Positions 52,991-61,335 of a DNA stretch of 64,000 bases are shown here, piece by piece (position 1 is the stretch's first letter; each line of letters begins with the position of its first letter). A model generated the notes under the pieces. It saw only the letters and a program-made list of their open reading frames with translations, was not told the DNA's origin and did not search any database. The position numbers and the translations under genes were made by a program. Source of the stretch: an uncultured Lachnospiraceae bacterium (GTDB lineage Bacteria; Bacillota; Clostridia; Lachnospirales; Lachnospiraceae); assembly GCA_910585465.1 (NCBI GenBank), contig CAJUEW010000001.1:477849-541848 (forward strand), read 5' to 3'.

Positions 52991-53835
52991 TCACTTCTCC
53001 TGCTGAAAAACCATATTGTAATAATAGCAAAAGATAACATCTGGCCAATCATAACCCGTATCACCTGCATACTGTCCGCTTCACCATTTGAAATTACATG
53101 CAGCAGATTCGTTACGATCACATTATTAAACAAATGGTCGCCAAGCCCCATCCACAATGCCCCTGTCATTTTATACAGGAGCGACCATTTTATACTCATA
53201 ATCCCAGCCAATACCATATAACCAATCCCCATGATCAGGGAATCAACAAGCGATAGATTCCCCTGCGCATAATCCCGAAGCGGCATAACTAGGTGCCAGA
53301 TTCCAAATAAAAAAGCAATAAGAAGTACGGCACGGATAAAGGATAGCTTCCCGGCAAGGATTTTCATAAATAAACCACGGAATACACCTTCCTCCATCCA
53401 TACATTTATGAGATTCAGTACAATACATAAAAGCAGGAAAAGAAAGCCGTCATGCCGTACCGTTTCCCCATTTAACGTAAATCCACTGATATAAAAGGCT
53501 AATGATACATTCTGATTGGCTTGGTAAAGCATCAGGCATTCTATGGAATAGGCCGCAAGAAAGCAGCCGCCTCCCAACAGGAAACCTTTCAGAATATCAG
53601 ATACCATTTTGCTCTTTATATATCCAATGCTTTTCCATGTACTGCCACGAGAATGAAGAACCATCGCCAAGACGGCAATCCCAAAAGCTTTGTGCAGAAA
53701 ATTTTCCGCAAAGATTGTTTCATCTGTCTTTATCAAAAAATATTCTATGATTCTGGCTGAGCTGCATATCGTAAACAGTATTACACAGCTTAATGCGGGC
53801 TTCTTTTTTTCAATGTCTTTCATAAAGCTATTCAT
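52975..53835 (-). CDS. CPBP-family intramembrane metalloprotease
   Basis: 286 residues, about eight helices. The CPBP/Abi catalytic motifs are intact: EEGVFRG (Glu pair and Arg) near residue 165, FGIWHLV (His) near 195 and GDHLFNN (His/Asn) near 250. Firmicutes members give bacteriocin self-immunity or cleave prenylated substrates. No strong ribosome site is seen. The ATG at 53835 is preferred, possibly coupled to a five-codon leader frame; a TTG start at 53844 is the alternative. A perfect inverted repeat lies just upstream. Confidence 0.85.
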   Translation of the reverse strand: MNSFMKDIEKKKPALSCVILFTICSSARIIEYFLIKTDETIFAENFLHKAFGIAVLAMVLHSRGSTWKSIGYIKSKMVSDILKGFLLGGGCFLAAYSIECLMLYQANQNVSLAFYISGFTLNGETVRHDGFLFLLLCIVLNLINVWMEEGVFRGLFMKILAGKLSFIRAVLLIAFLFGIWHLVMPLRDYAQGNLSLVDSLIMGIGYMVLAGIMSIKWSLLYKMTGALWMGLGDHLFNNVIVTNLLHVISNGEADSMQVIRVMIGQMLSFAIITIWFFSRRSECKRI

Positions 53836-53861
53836 CCATATCAATCATTCGTTTATATATA

Positions 53862-53888
53862 CTTAACGGACTACTAACGTCCGTTAAG
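53862..53888. promoter_or_regulatory. Inverted repeat, candidate operator or terminator
   Basis: CTTAACGGAC and GTCCGTTAAG, a perfect 10-bp pair around a seven-base TACTAAC, lie 27 bases upstream of the CPBP start and 57 bases after the stop of the preceding small gene. No T-run follows, which favours a dimeric repressor site (TetR/MerR size) over a terminator. Confidence 0.5.
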
Positions 53889-53944
53889 GTACACCCGGAG
53901 ATTTTTCATCAATCATAACTGCGCCCACGCATTTTTTATGTAAC

Positions 53945-54154
53945 CTATCTGTCTGTCTTGTGAAAGCATACCGTCTGCTCCTTCATGGATATTTTTCCGA
54001 CTTGATAACCGTAATCCGTCAATTCCTTTTTGTATTTCAAAAAAGAGTGGTCGATGGGTATTCCCGTGATATCCTGAATCTCCCCAAAGGTCAGCTGAAA
54101 TGATTCCTTTCCGGTTTTCTGCACATATTCCCATAATGCATTATATTTACTCAT
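53945..54154 (-). CDS. Small conserved cytosolic protein, unknown function
   Basis: 69 residues starting MSKYNALWEYVQKTGKE, with LTFGEIQDITGIPIDHSFLK and GYQVGKISMKEQTVCF. It has the look of a small winged-helix-like domain widespread in gut Firmicutes, often beside regulators. GAGAGGAAAAAAACA precedes the ATG. No transmembrane segment. Function unknown. Confidence 0.75.
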   Translation of the reverse strand: MSKYNALWEYVQKTGKESFQLTFGEIQDITGIPIDHSFLKYKKELTDYGYQVGKISMKEQTVCFHKTDR

Positions 54155-54222
54155 TGTTTTTTTCCTCTCTGATGATTACAAAATTGCAGAGCATATAGAA
54201 TCTATGTTCTTCTTTACAGAAC

Positions 54223-54390
54223 CTAAAAGAACACGGTTGTGAACATGATGATTCCTATAACAATGGCTGCTATACCAAAGAAATAACTTCTTTTGTTTCC
54301 ATTTTTTCCGTCAACAATCCAAAACAGGCCACGCAGTGTAAGAAACAGTCCCACAAAAATCGGGATGAATTTTGTAGCAGCTACTGTCAT
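54223..54390 (-). CDS. Small two-helix membrane protein
   Basis: 55 residues (MTVAATKFIPIFVGLFLTLRG, a basic loop DGKNGNKRS, then a second helix to the end). Its ATG overlaps the stop of the upstream gene as ATGA, so it is coupled to it. Possible immunity or transporter accessory protein; no family recognised. Confidence 0.6.
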   Translation of the reverse strand: MTVAATKFIPIFVGLFLTLRGLFWIVDGKNGNKRSYFFGIAAIVIGIIMFTTVFF

Positions 54391-54797
54391 TTCTTATCCC
54401 CTTTCTGCCCTTTCTTTTTCTTAAAAACACAGACAACCGTATTGATGATACACAACAGCACAAAAAAGCTCGTAAAGTTAATCCAGATATCCCTGTATGC
54501 TGTTTTCGCCAAAGGTTCCCTAAGTCCGCTCAGGCCTACATATCCAAACGCCGATAACAAAGAGGGAATATACGCAATCAGATATCTGAAAACTAACGGC
54601 TTAACAGGCAGATTCGTACACAACTCAAATGCCGCAATCCCAATCAGCAGAATCGAAGCCCTGTCTAATTCATGCCAGTTGCCGCTTGGATCTTCATAAA
54701 TCCCGCTACAGAGATACAATACGCTATTTACTAAGGTGATTACTGTGTATATTATGGAATAAACCGACACGATGCGGATCCATTTTTTCTTATTCAT
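54387..54797 (-). CDS. Four-helix membrane protein, unknown function
   Basis: 136 residues from the ATG at 54797 behind GGAGAGGAAA, overlapping the previous gene's stop. Helices at about 8-30, 44-62, 70-92 and 105-127; the tail is lysine-rich. The shape resembles DUF6608-type small membrane proteins, with low certainty. Middle gene of a coupled trio of membrane proteins. Confidence 0.65.
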   Translation of the reverse strand: MNKKKWIRIVSVYSIIYTVITLVNSVLYLCSGIYEDPSGNWHELDRASILLIGIAAFELCTNLPVKPLVFRYLIAYIPSLLSAFGYVGLSGLREPLAKTAYRDIWINFTSFFVLLCIINTVVCVFKKKKGQKGDKK

Positions 54798-55455
54798 TTT
54801 CCTCTCCACTCAGGTTGTATATCATTGCCAACGCAATCTTTCCAGCCATATCTCTGTCACTTGTATCCTGTGGCGACTCTCCATAAATAGCAAAACGATA
54901 TTCATTATATGTCCAATCTATCATAAACATATCCCCGGTTTCATTGACCTTCATGTAAGGATAAATATATTCCCCATCTGCAGTTGATGCCGTCCATTTA
55001 ATTTTGGTGGAATCTGCAAAAACTTCTTCCGGCAGAATTAATTCCTTTCCTTTACTGGCAACAAAGACACAAAGCCCCACATTCTCCAATTCAAATTCAA
55101 TTTGTAATTCATCCGCCTCTGTTTTTATTACTTTCACATTGGACGTCATAACCATATTATCCAGCACTTCTTTTGGATTGCCAAATTCGATTGCGTTCAC
55201 TACTTCCACTTTATCCAAACTGACACCTTTCTCATTGTCTTTCGATTCCATCCTGATATTTTGATCATTTATTTTAGAAACAGTCTCTGTTTCCTGATTT
55301 GGGCTTTCTGTTGCAATATGCTCGCTTTTAGGGACAATTATGTTTTCTCCTGTCTGAATTGTCCTGGATAACAGACTGCCGCACCACACCAGTGCTGATA
55401 AAATGCCAATAATAAGAGGTATCCAACTTAGTGCTTTGCTTTTTTTGTTGCTCAT
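54790..55455 (-). CDS. Membrane-anchored extracytoplasmic protein, DUF5067-like shape
   Basis: 221 residues: a single N-terminal helix (about 10-30), a polar low-complexity linker, and a beta-rich outer domain (about 75-215; VKVIKTEADELQIEFELENVGLCVFV, ELILPEEVFADSTKIKW). The shape suggests an exported immunity or sensor protein. I cannot name the family. It lies 71 bases downstream of the GHKL kinase gene and leads the small membrane-protein trio. Confidence 0.6.
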   Translation of the reverse strand: MSNKKSKALSWIPLIIGILSALVWCGSLLSRTIQTGENIIVPKSEHIATESPNQETETVSKINDQNIRMESKDNEKGVSLDKVEVVNAIEFGNPKEVLDNMVMTSNVKVIKTEADELQIEFELENVGLCVFVASKGKELILPEEVFADSTKIKWTASTADGEYIYPYMKVNETGDMFMIDWTYNEYRFAIYGESPQDTSDRDMAGKIALAMIYNLSGEENE

Positions 55456-55526
55456 ATCATATTTCCTTCCTGCCGCTTCGCCTTTTCCTCTTCTGGTTAC
55501 TTTTTTCGGATACAGAAAACAACATG

Positions 55527-56849
55527 TTAATCCATTTGCTGTGTGCTGTCGTCCGGATGCTGTGGAATGACCAGCAGCACATGGAGAATGAATACATTCT
55601 CCCGTGTCTCTATGCTCATGGCGCCGTTATATTTTTCAGCCACCTTTTTTACATTTGATAATCCTGTCCCCTTTTTGAAAGCGTCTTTCCCACGGAAACT
55701 GTTTTGGACTTCCATCATAAGTAAATCGCCCTGCATACGCCCGGACACATGAATCTGTTTCCTGATACCGGCATCCAGGTTTTTACATGCCTGAATTGCA
55801 TTATCCAGCGCGTTTGACAGTACAATACAGATATCAATGTCCCTAAGACCGCAGGGATACGGCAAGAGAAGGGAACAGTCCACACGGATCCCCATACTTT
55901 TGGCAATCCCCAGTTTGTTTCCCACCAGAATATCCACTACCGGGTTATTGGTGCTTACGGGGAATGATATTTTTTCCGCCATATCGTCCAGATCCTCCAT
56001 ATAGCTTACCGCCTCCTCCAGTTTCCCGCTCCGCAGCAGGTCTTTTATCACCGCAATATGGTTCCTGATATCATGGCGGAGCGATTTTGTCCTGTCATAG
56101 CGGGCCTTCGCTTCCTCCACATACTGATTCAGGGAATGTTCCTCCTGTTCCAGCAGCGACAATTCCGTGCTGAGGCGGAAATTCTGCTGCAGTTTCTTAA
56201 AGAAAAACAGGATGCAGAACAGGCTGGCAAGTCCCAGAATATGTATGGCAAACCGCTGCCAGTGATTAAACAGATACTTGAAAGTTTCTTCATCCGTCCA
56301 AATCATATACTGAAATTGCACCATACTAATGTATCTGCTCATAATAAATATCATCAGGATAGGAATGAAAACCAGAAACATCTGCTGCATTTCCGTAGCG
56401 GTATAATCGGAAAAATAGCGGTACACCATATAATAACAGAAGCCGGTCAGCACCAGTGCCGCCGCATAGCTGGCCAGTGCGAATGGGATACCGGCCATAT
56501 CATGGAAAGCCGCAGGCAAGAATGGGGCTGCAAGGCTCATCAGGGATTCTGTAATTCCATAGCATAACAGCATGATCTCCGTTATCAGAGCCGCATACAA
56601 AAGAGAGGATTTCGGATCTGCATGGCAGACAAAAGTCCCGCATACCGTAAGCAGAAAGACAAACGCAGCAAATCCTATAAGCGTACTGACTGGAAGAAGT
56701 TTATTGATGATCACCGCACATACCGCAAACAGGAAATAAAAAGGAGGCCACAGTTTCTTTTTCAGGATTTTTACCAGGAAATAAAACTGGAAGGACATCT
56801 CGATGATGCCCATAATGTATATATTGAAAAAATCATAATACGCGATCAT
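55527..56849 (-). CDS. GHKL-type sensor histidine kinase, AgrC-like
   Basis: 440 residues from the ATG at 56849 behind GGGGGCAGGTAAA. Six to seven N-terminal helices are followed by a coiled linker, the H-box SLRHDIRNHIAVIKDLL, the N-box VLSNALDNAIQAC and the G-box GTGLSNVKKVAEKYNGAM. This is the quorum-sensing-type kinase that reads a peptide through its membrane domain. It partners the LytTR regulator upstream. The frame stays open 37 codons further upstream. No agrB/agrD is visible. Confidence 0.9.
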   Translation of the reverse strand: MIAYYDFFNIYIMGIIEMSFQFYFLVKILKKKLWPPFYFLFAVCAVIINKLLPVSTLIGFAAFVFLLTVCGTFVCHADPKSSLLYAALITEIMLLCYGITESLMSLAAPFLPAAFHDMAGIPFALASYAAALVLTGFCYYMVYRYFSDYTATEMQQMFLVFIPILMIFIMSRYISMVQFQYMIWTDEETFKYLFNHWQRFAIHILGLASLFCILFFFKKLQQNFRLSTELSLLEQEEHSLNQYVEEAKARYDRTKSLRHDIRNHIAVIKDLLRSGKLEEAVSYMEDLDDMAEKISFPVSTNNPVVDILVGNKLGIAKSMGIRVDCSLLLPYPCGLRDIDICIVLSNALDNAIQACKNLDAGIRKQIHVSGRMQGDLLMMEVQNSFRGKDAFKKGTGLSNVKKVAEKYNGAMSIETRENVFILHVLLVIPQHPDDSTQQMD

Positions 56850-57033
56850 TTTACCTGCCCCCACAACCAATTCAGAACCCCATGCCACAGACATGCCAGC
56901 TACGCTGTCATTCGTCCTTGTCAGGACTTCTGTCTGTGGCTGAGGGATTACCACACTCATGGAAATAGAAACAAGTCCTTTTCAAATAAATTTGAACGGT
57001 CTGGGTTTTCATTTCCATGGGGTTCTGAATCTT

Positions 57034-57738
57034 TTACATATTTTTCATATACTGCAGAACAACACCGGAAAACTCTTTGCTCCGCAGCCTTGATACGGGA
57101 ACCTCCCTGCCGTTATCCATATATGCGGTTCCGTTCTTATACCCTTTTAAATGCTTCAGATTGATAATGTAGCTCCTGTGGCACCGGAAAAAAAGGCCGC
57201 CCAGCCTTGTTTCCAGATTTTCAATCCGCTCATAATAGTCAAGGACCTCTCCGGAAGCCAGGTTCAGATAGATTTTCCGGTCTATGATCTCGCAGAAAAC
57301 AATCTCACCTTTTTGGATGATGCGCCCTTCATACCCCTTCTGCACAAGCAGACTGTCTTCACTGGCACTGCACATGGAAGCATAGAGACGCTCCATCGTC
57401 TTTTCAAACTGGGGTTCCTCAACCGGCTTGACCAGATAATCGTAAGCCTGCACCTCAAAAGACTGGAAAACCATCTCCCGCAGCACCGTGATGAAGATCA
57501 GGAATCCCTTAAACTTACCTGCCCGGAGCCGCTTTGCCGTTTCCATACCGTCCATACCCTTCATCTGGATATCCAGAAACAGGATGTCAATCTGCCCGTC
57601 ATAGGCAAGCAGCTCTTCGCCGCCTGAAAATGTGCTAAGATGGATTTCCCTGTTCTTTTTACGGAAAAACTTAGAGGCAAACGCTTTTATATTGTCGGAT
57701 ATATATTTTTCATCATCGCAGATTGCTATATGGATCAT
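57034..57738 (-). CDS. LytTR-family response regulator
   Basis: 234 residues from the ATG at 57738 directly after a GGAGGGGGG site. The receiver has CDDE and phospho-acceptor LFLDIQMKGMDGME (near residue 57) and the switch Lys in YLVKPVEEP. The LytTR domain carries the beta-strand signature FFRCHRSYIINLKHLKGY and VPVSRLRSKEF. LytTR proteins (AgrA, VirR, ComE) bind paired 9-bp repeats with two-turn spacing. Three such sites occur in this region, one of them upstream of this gene's own operon. Confidence 0.95.
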   Translation of the reverse strand: MIHIAICDDEKYISDNIKAFASKFFRKKNREIHLSTFSGGEELLAYDGQIDILFLDIQMKGMDGMETAKRLRAGKFKGFLIFITVLREMVFQSFEVQAYDYLVKPVEEPQFEKTMERLYASMCSASEDSLLVQKGYEGRIIQKGEIVFCEIIDRKIYLNLASGEVLDYYERIENLETRLGGLFFRCHRSYIINLKHLKGYKNGTAYMDNGREVPVSRLRSKEFSGVVLQYMKNM

Positions 57739-57809
57739 TGTGCCACCCCCCTCCCGGCCAGGCATCTCACTATGATCTGTACCCTGAACTGCCCTGCCAG
57801 TTCCCTATA

Positions 57810-58100
57810 TTATTGCCCAATCAGCCTGTCAAACATTTTATTTCCGGCTGTCACATAAGAAATCCACCAGACACCGGCAATTAGGGACAGCACCTCCATC
57901 GGTGAAAAGGACAAAGCCGCAGACAAAATCCCTGCCATAGCCGCACCCTGGGCAATGCAAAATGCAATGCAGACCGCAATCAGCAAAACAAATGCGATTG
58001 CATAAACCCGCCTGGCTTTTTTTGCATCCCGTTTCATAGCGAAATGCGCAAACAGCAAAGTGCCTGCAATAAAAATTACTTCAATCATCATTTCGATCAT
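57810..58100 (-). CDS. Small three-helix membrane protein, first gene of the LytTR operon
   Basis: 96 residues: helices at about 5-20, 32-52 and 55-84. GAGGTTTTT precedes the ATG at 58100 (a second ATG lies four codons on). It lies between the regulated promoter (58175-58238) and the LytTR gene, so it is likely co-expressed with the two-component system, perhaps as a sensor accessory or immunity protein. No family recognised. Confidence 0.7.
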   Translation of the reverse strand: MIEMMIEVIFIAGTLLFAHFAMKRDAKKARRVYAIAFVLLIAVCIAFCIAQGAAMAGILSAALSFSPMEVLSLIAGVWWISYVTAGNKMFDRLIGQ

Positions 58101-58174
58101 AAAAACCTCTTTCTTATTTTTAGGCTTTTAGATAACAATAGCTGACTCCCCATTGTCATCAAATCAAACACTTT

Positions 58175-58238
58175 ATTATAGCCTGCCTTCGATGCCAGAA
58201 CAATTTAGTTGTTGTGAAATGCTTTCTGACTGCTGTAA
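58175..58238 (-). promoter_or_regulatory. LytTR-type operator-promoter, copy 1
   Basis: On the minus strand TTACAGCAG (58230-58238), spacer TCAGAAAGCATT, TCACAACAA (58209-58217), 28 bases, then TATAAT (58175-58180), 75 bases before the small membrane-protein gene that heads the regulator/kinase operon. The two 9-mers have a 21-bp period. Same layout as the copies near 62.3 and 63.7 kb, which implies autoregulation. Confidence 0.82.
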
Positions 58239-58260
58239 GATGTTCCCTCTTTCCAGCGTT

Positions 58261-58356
58261 TCAGTGTTGAGAACCATTCAAGCATGATTTTTTTGATCCT
58301 TCCTCACTCATATCAGGATTAGCCGCAGCTATATTTGGTACACATACCTCACTCAT
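58261..58356 (-). CDS. Possible 31-residue peptide
   Basis: An ATG behind a perfect GGAGG at ideal distance opens MSEVCVPNIAAANPDMSEEG...CLNGSQH, two Cys, no membrane helix. A run of seven A within the frame could hide a frameshift; the other frame continues KIMLEWFSTLKRWKEG and would cross the operator. Could be a signal or bacteriocin-type peptide or a gene stub. Weak evidence. Confidence 0.3.
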   Translation of the reverse strand: MSEVCVPNIAAANPDMSEEGSKKSCLNGSQH

Positions 58357-58417
58357 TTTTCCACCTCCAGATTAAGAATATCACAAAAATCTTATGTTTA
58401 CGATGATAAGGGAGTAT

Positions 58418-58507
58418 TCACAACAACTTATCAATAACACTGACCGAAAGAGTGCAGCTTGTCCTTCCAGTGTGCGGGTAATGGAACCGCAGATGGATGA
58501 TCTTCAT
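58418..58507 (-). CDS. Possible 29-residue peptide behind the ABC permease
   Basis: AGGAGGTCAA precedes an ATG only nine bases after the permease stop; the frame reads MKIIHLRFHYPHTGRTSCTL...DKLL and stops. The exact ribosome site and coupling argue for translation; the short, composition-neutral product argues for a remnant. No family recognised. Confidence 0.25.
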   Translation of the reverse strand: MKIIHLRFHYPHTGRTSCTLSVSVIDKLL

Positions 58508-58515
58508 TTGACCTC

Positions 58516-59223
58516 CTACATCAAATCACTGGTTTCTGCTTTACAAATAGACAGAAAAGCAAAAATCAAGGAAATTACAGTCAATATTACAGGGAAAATC
58601 GCATTATTCGCCATTGTCAGATCACCTATATTTGCCTGTGTCAAAACAATCAGCAGGAACGAAGAAATAATCGTTGCTTTTGAAGATTTCATTGCCATAC
58701 CGATAAATAACGCAATGAAGCTCATAGTGACTATCACAATGGATTTTACAATTAACTGGATATAAAAGCCCAAACCTGCCATGTTGAAATCAATCGGGAA
58801 TGATGACACCATGAAGCAGGAACCAGCTAAAATGCAGCCGTATATCAACAGCTTTGTGAGAACAAGCGTTACAAAATTGAAAATCCATACCGCAAGCATT
58901 TGTGAGATAAGAATTTTCTGCCGTTTAATCGGATAAGAAAACATCAAATTCATTGTTTTATTCTTATAGGCACTAACAATAAAAGAGGACAACATGACGC
59001 TGGTAAAAACCAAAAATGACATACTTGTAAATAATTCAATGGGGGAGGATATCATTCCATTGCCGGGGGCTGCATCGGGTACGCCTGTGTCCGGGTCATT
59101 TGCAATGCCTAAATAGGCAAGCGCAAACATGAACAGGCAAAGTACACCAGCCAAAATCACGGCATTTCTCATATATTTACCGATATTGTTCTTTTTCCAT
59201 TCCAATTTAATCAGCTTCAACAT
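58516..59223 (-). CDS. ABC-2-type transporter permease
   Basis: 235 residues with six helices (first at about 20-40, second after an outer loop at about 66-86, then four). The ABC-2 layout KLEWKKNN...YKNKTMNLMFSYPIKRQKILISQ is typical of BcrB/LanEG-type permeases that protect against peptide antibiotics. It overlaps the ATPase gene by 17 bases. Likely partner of that ATPase in bacitracin- or lantibiotic-type efflux. Confidence 0.85.
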   Translation of the reverse strand: MLKLIKLEWKKNNIGKYMRNAVILAGVLCLFMFALAYLGIANDPDTGVPDAAPGNGMISSPIELFTSMSFLVFTSVMLSSFIVSAYKNKTMNLMFSYPIKRQKILISQMLAVWIFNFVTLVLTKLLIYGCILAGSCFMVSSFPIDFNMAGLGFYIQLIVKSIVIVTMSFIALFIGMAMKSSKATIISSFLLIVLTQANIGDLTMANNAIFPVILTVISLIFAFLSICKAETSDLM

Positions 59224-60139
59224 AGTTTTTCACCTCCGCAGTCATTTTAAGGAAGTAATCTTCCAGTTTTTCAGCCTTTTTCCCAAGTGCGACTACTTCC
59301 ACATCATTCTGAGCTAATACCTTTAATATTTCCTGCGTAGAAACACGGTTATCATAGATACGGATTTGTCCGTCCTCTATAATCTTAAAATTAGTAAGGT
59401 GAAGTTTCTCACTCAATACATAAGCTGCCATTTTCGTATTCGTTACGGACAACTCTACATAGGCTAAACTCATTTGCTCAATTTCTTTCATGCCGATTTC
59501 TTTCATCATCATTCCATGATTAATGACTCCGACAGTATCAGCAATACTTTCAATTTCGGACAGGATATGACTGGATATCATTATGGTTATCCCGTACTCG
59601 TTGCAAAGGGTCTTTAGCAGATCACGGATTTGTTTCATACCTGCCGGGTCAAGCCCGTTTGTGGGTTCATCAAGAATGAGAAGCTCCGGCTTGCAAAGGA
59701 TGGCGCGTGCAATCCCAAGACGTTCTTTCATACCAAGCGAATAGTTCTTGACAGGCTTAGCGGCGGCAGCAGATAAGTCTAACATATCAAGCGCATTTTC
59801 AATGCTGCCATGATTATAATACCCCATGTACTCACAATGCAGCTTTAGATTGTCATATCCTGTCATGTGGTCATAAAACGTGGGAAACTCAATCATACTT
59901 CCCATGCGTTTCAGCACCTCGTAAGACTGTGGGGTAAGTGTTTCACCAAAGATTTCTACCGTTCCATCCGTGGGCTTCCAAAGGTTTGTAATCATTTTCA
60001 TAACCGTAGTTTTTCCCGCCCCATTTGGTCCAAGAAATCCATAAATTTCACCTTTTTTCACATGGAGATTGACATTATTTACAAGCTCTTTTCCGTCAAT
60101 CGTTTTTTTAAGGTGGTTCGTTTGTAATATATATGGCAT
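59207..60139 (-). CDS. BcrA-like ABC transporter ATPase
   Basis: 310 residues with Walker A GPNGAGKTTVMKM, signature NYSLGMKERLGIARAI, Walker B LLILDEPTNGLDP, H-loop SSHILSE, and the extra C-terminal domain (about 220-310) typical of BcrA/LanF ATPases. It drives efflux of a peptide antibiotic or the cell's own product. Upstream lies a collapsed two-component system, which probably once controlled it, so it may now be expressed constitutively or silent. Confidence 0.92.
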   Translation of the reverse strand: MPYILQTNHLKKTIDGKELVNNVNLHVKKGEIYGFLGPNGAGKTTVMKMITNLWKPTDGTVEIFGETLTPQSYEVLKRMGSMIEFPTFYDHMTGYDNLKLHCEYMGYYNHGSIENALDMLDLSAAAAKPVKNYSLGMKERLGIARAILCKPELLILDEPTNGLDPAGMKQIRDLLKTLCNEYGITIMISSHILSEIESIADTVGVINHGMMMKEIGMKEIEQMSLAYVELSVTNTKMAAYVLSEKLHLTNFKIIEDGQIRIYDNRVSTQEILKVLAQNDVEVVALGKKAEKLEDYFLKMTAEVKNYVEAD

Positions 60140-60227
60140 TTTCCCTGCCTCCTTTCTTGATACCTATTGTAGCGGCTATGATTTTCAAAACTCTTGAATA
60201 ATTCTTACAAATTTCTTTCGCGGCATT

Positions 60228-60607
60228 TTAGTAAGAAACCTTTTTCAGTTTAATTGTGAAAGCAGTTTTTACATAAGGAGTGCTGTCTAAAAGAATTTCT
60301 CCGCCAAGTTGCAGGACTAAATTCTCTGCAATCGTCAGACCTAAACCATTCCCCTGTATGCTGCGGCTCCGGGAATCTTCCAGGGTAAAAAGACGGTTGA
60401 GCTGTGCTGCATAACGTCCATTCCGCTGATTTTCGGTATCATCAAATCTAACAACACCCGACTGTAAGTATCGTTATCAAACTGATCGCAGGCTTCTTGT
60501 CCGTCGGTGGCACAAATAATTTCATAGTTTTCGGTTGTTAAATAATTTTTCAGCATTTCACTGATTTCTAAATCATCTTCAACCAACAGGATTTTATGTT
60601 GATTCAT
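60228..60607 (-). pseudogene. Collapsed two-component system: receiver fused to kinase C-terminus
   Basis: From the ATG at 60607 the frame reads NQHKILLVEDDLEISEML, the first 65 or so residues of an OmpR-type receiver including LLDLMIPKISGMDVM. It then jumps within about 10 bases of 60410 to DNA that in another frame encodes the kinase C-terminus: QLNRLFTLEDSRSRSIQGNG, GLTIAENLVLQLGGEI, ending at TAA 60228. The DNA-binding domain and most of the kinase are deleted. Both genes normally precede the ABC pair that follows. Confidence 0.8.
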
Positions 60608-60702
60608 GGCTTTTCTTTTTCTCCTTTTCCACATAAACTTTTTTGGGGCGCAAACAGTCATCTGCCCACTGTCTGCGCCCCATTCTCTTCACACAATCTC
60701 CA

Positions 60703-61335
60703 TCAGCTGATATCCCGCTTTCGATATACCCTTACCGCAATTCTGTATGAAACCAGGAAACAGATAACAGAAATCGCAAGCACGATATGGAAAGCAGGTA
60801 GGATATTTTCTTTCACAGGGAGAAACAAATTGATAAAAAGCACGAGTCCCGTAATGATTCCTGTAGACGCCATAAACGACATCATAAAGACAATCTGTGA
60901 TTTCTCCGGGTCAGATAAATACGCACATGGCAGGCTGATGCCTCCTGCCAGCAGGGTTGCGCTTATCCCGATAGAACCGTACAGGCATAAGGCATATAAT
61001 GTTACATCCGCGCCAAAACAGGCAAGGACAGCACAGGGAACAAGCGCCGTAACCGTTCCCAATACGGCAAGCAGGATATAAAACAGAAACTTTTCCCCAA
61101 TAATCTGGTTTCTTGATACCGGCATTGTAATGACATTTTTATTCCATTTGGAAGCCGCATCACCGGTAATGCTGATAAAGACCGCCGTTGTAGACGCAGC
61201 TGGCGCTAAAACCAGAAGGGCGCTTGTTTCCAGCAGAAAAGATAATCCAAATCCTAACACAATCAGACTGACAACGGTTACAAGGATATTGCTCCTGGCA
61301 ATATAAAGGTCTTTCACCAAAATGCCTTTCATCAC
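60703..61335 (-). CDS. ABC-2-type transporter permease
   Basis: 210 residues with six helices; VKDLYIARSNILVTVVSLIV at the N-terminus and SRNQIIGEKFLFYILLAVLG in the first loop are typical of ABC-2 permeases of the YtrC/EcsB sort. Coupled to the upstream ATPase by a four-base overlap. Expressed from the LytTR-type promoter near 62.24-62.30 kb. Substrate unknown. Confidence 0.85.
   Translation of the reverse strand: MMKGILVKDLYIARSNILVTVVSLIVLGFGLSFLLETSALLVLAPAASTTAVFISITGDAASKWNKNVITMPVSRNQIIGEKFLFYILLAVLGTVTALVPCAVLACFGADVTLYALCLYGSIGISATLLAGGISLPCAYLSDPEKSQIVFMMSFMASTGIITGLVLFINLFLPVKENILPAFHIVLAISVICFLVSYRIAVRVYRKRDIS

Noticed and set aside
58398..58426. A fourth, plus-strand match to the LytTR repeats (TTACGATGA ... 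TCACAACAA)
   Set aside because: The period is 20 rather than 21, the spacer is not conserved, and no TATAAT or gene follows on the plus strand.
58394..58765. Plus-strand open frame of 123 codons opposite the ABC permease
   Set aside because: It is the antisense of the permease's hydrophobic codons, with no family resemblance and no ribosome site.
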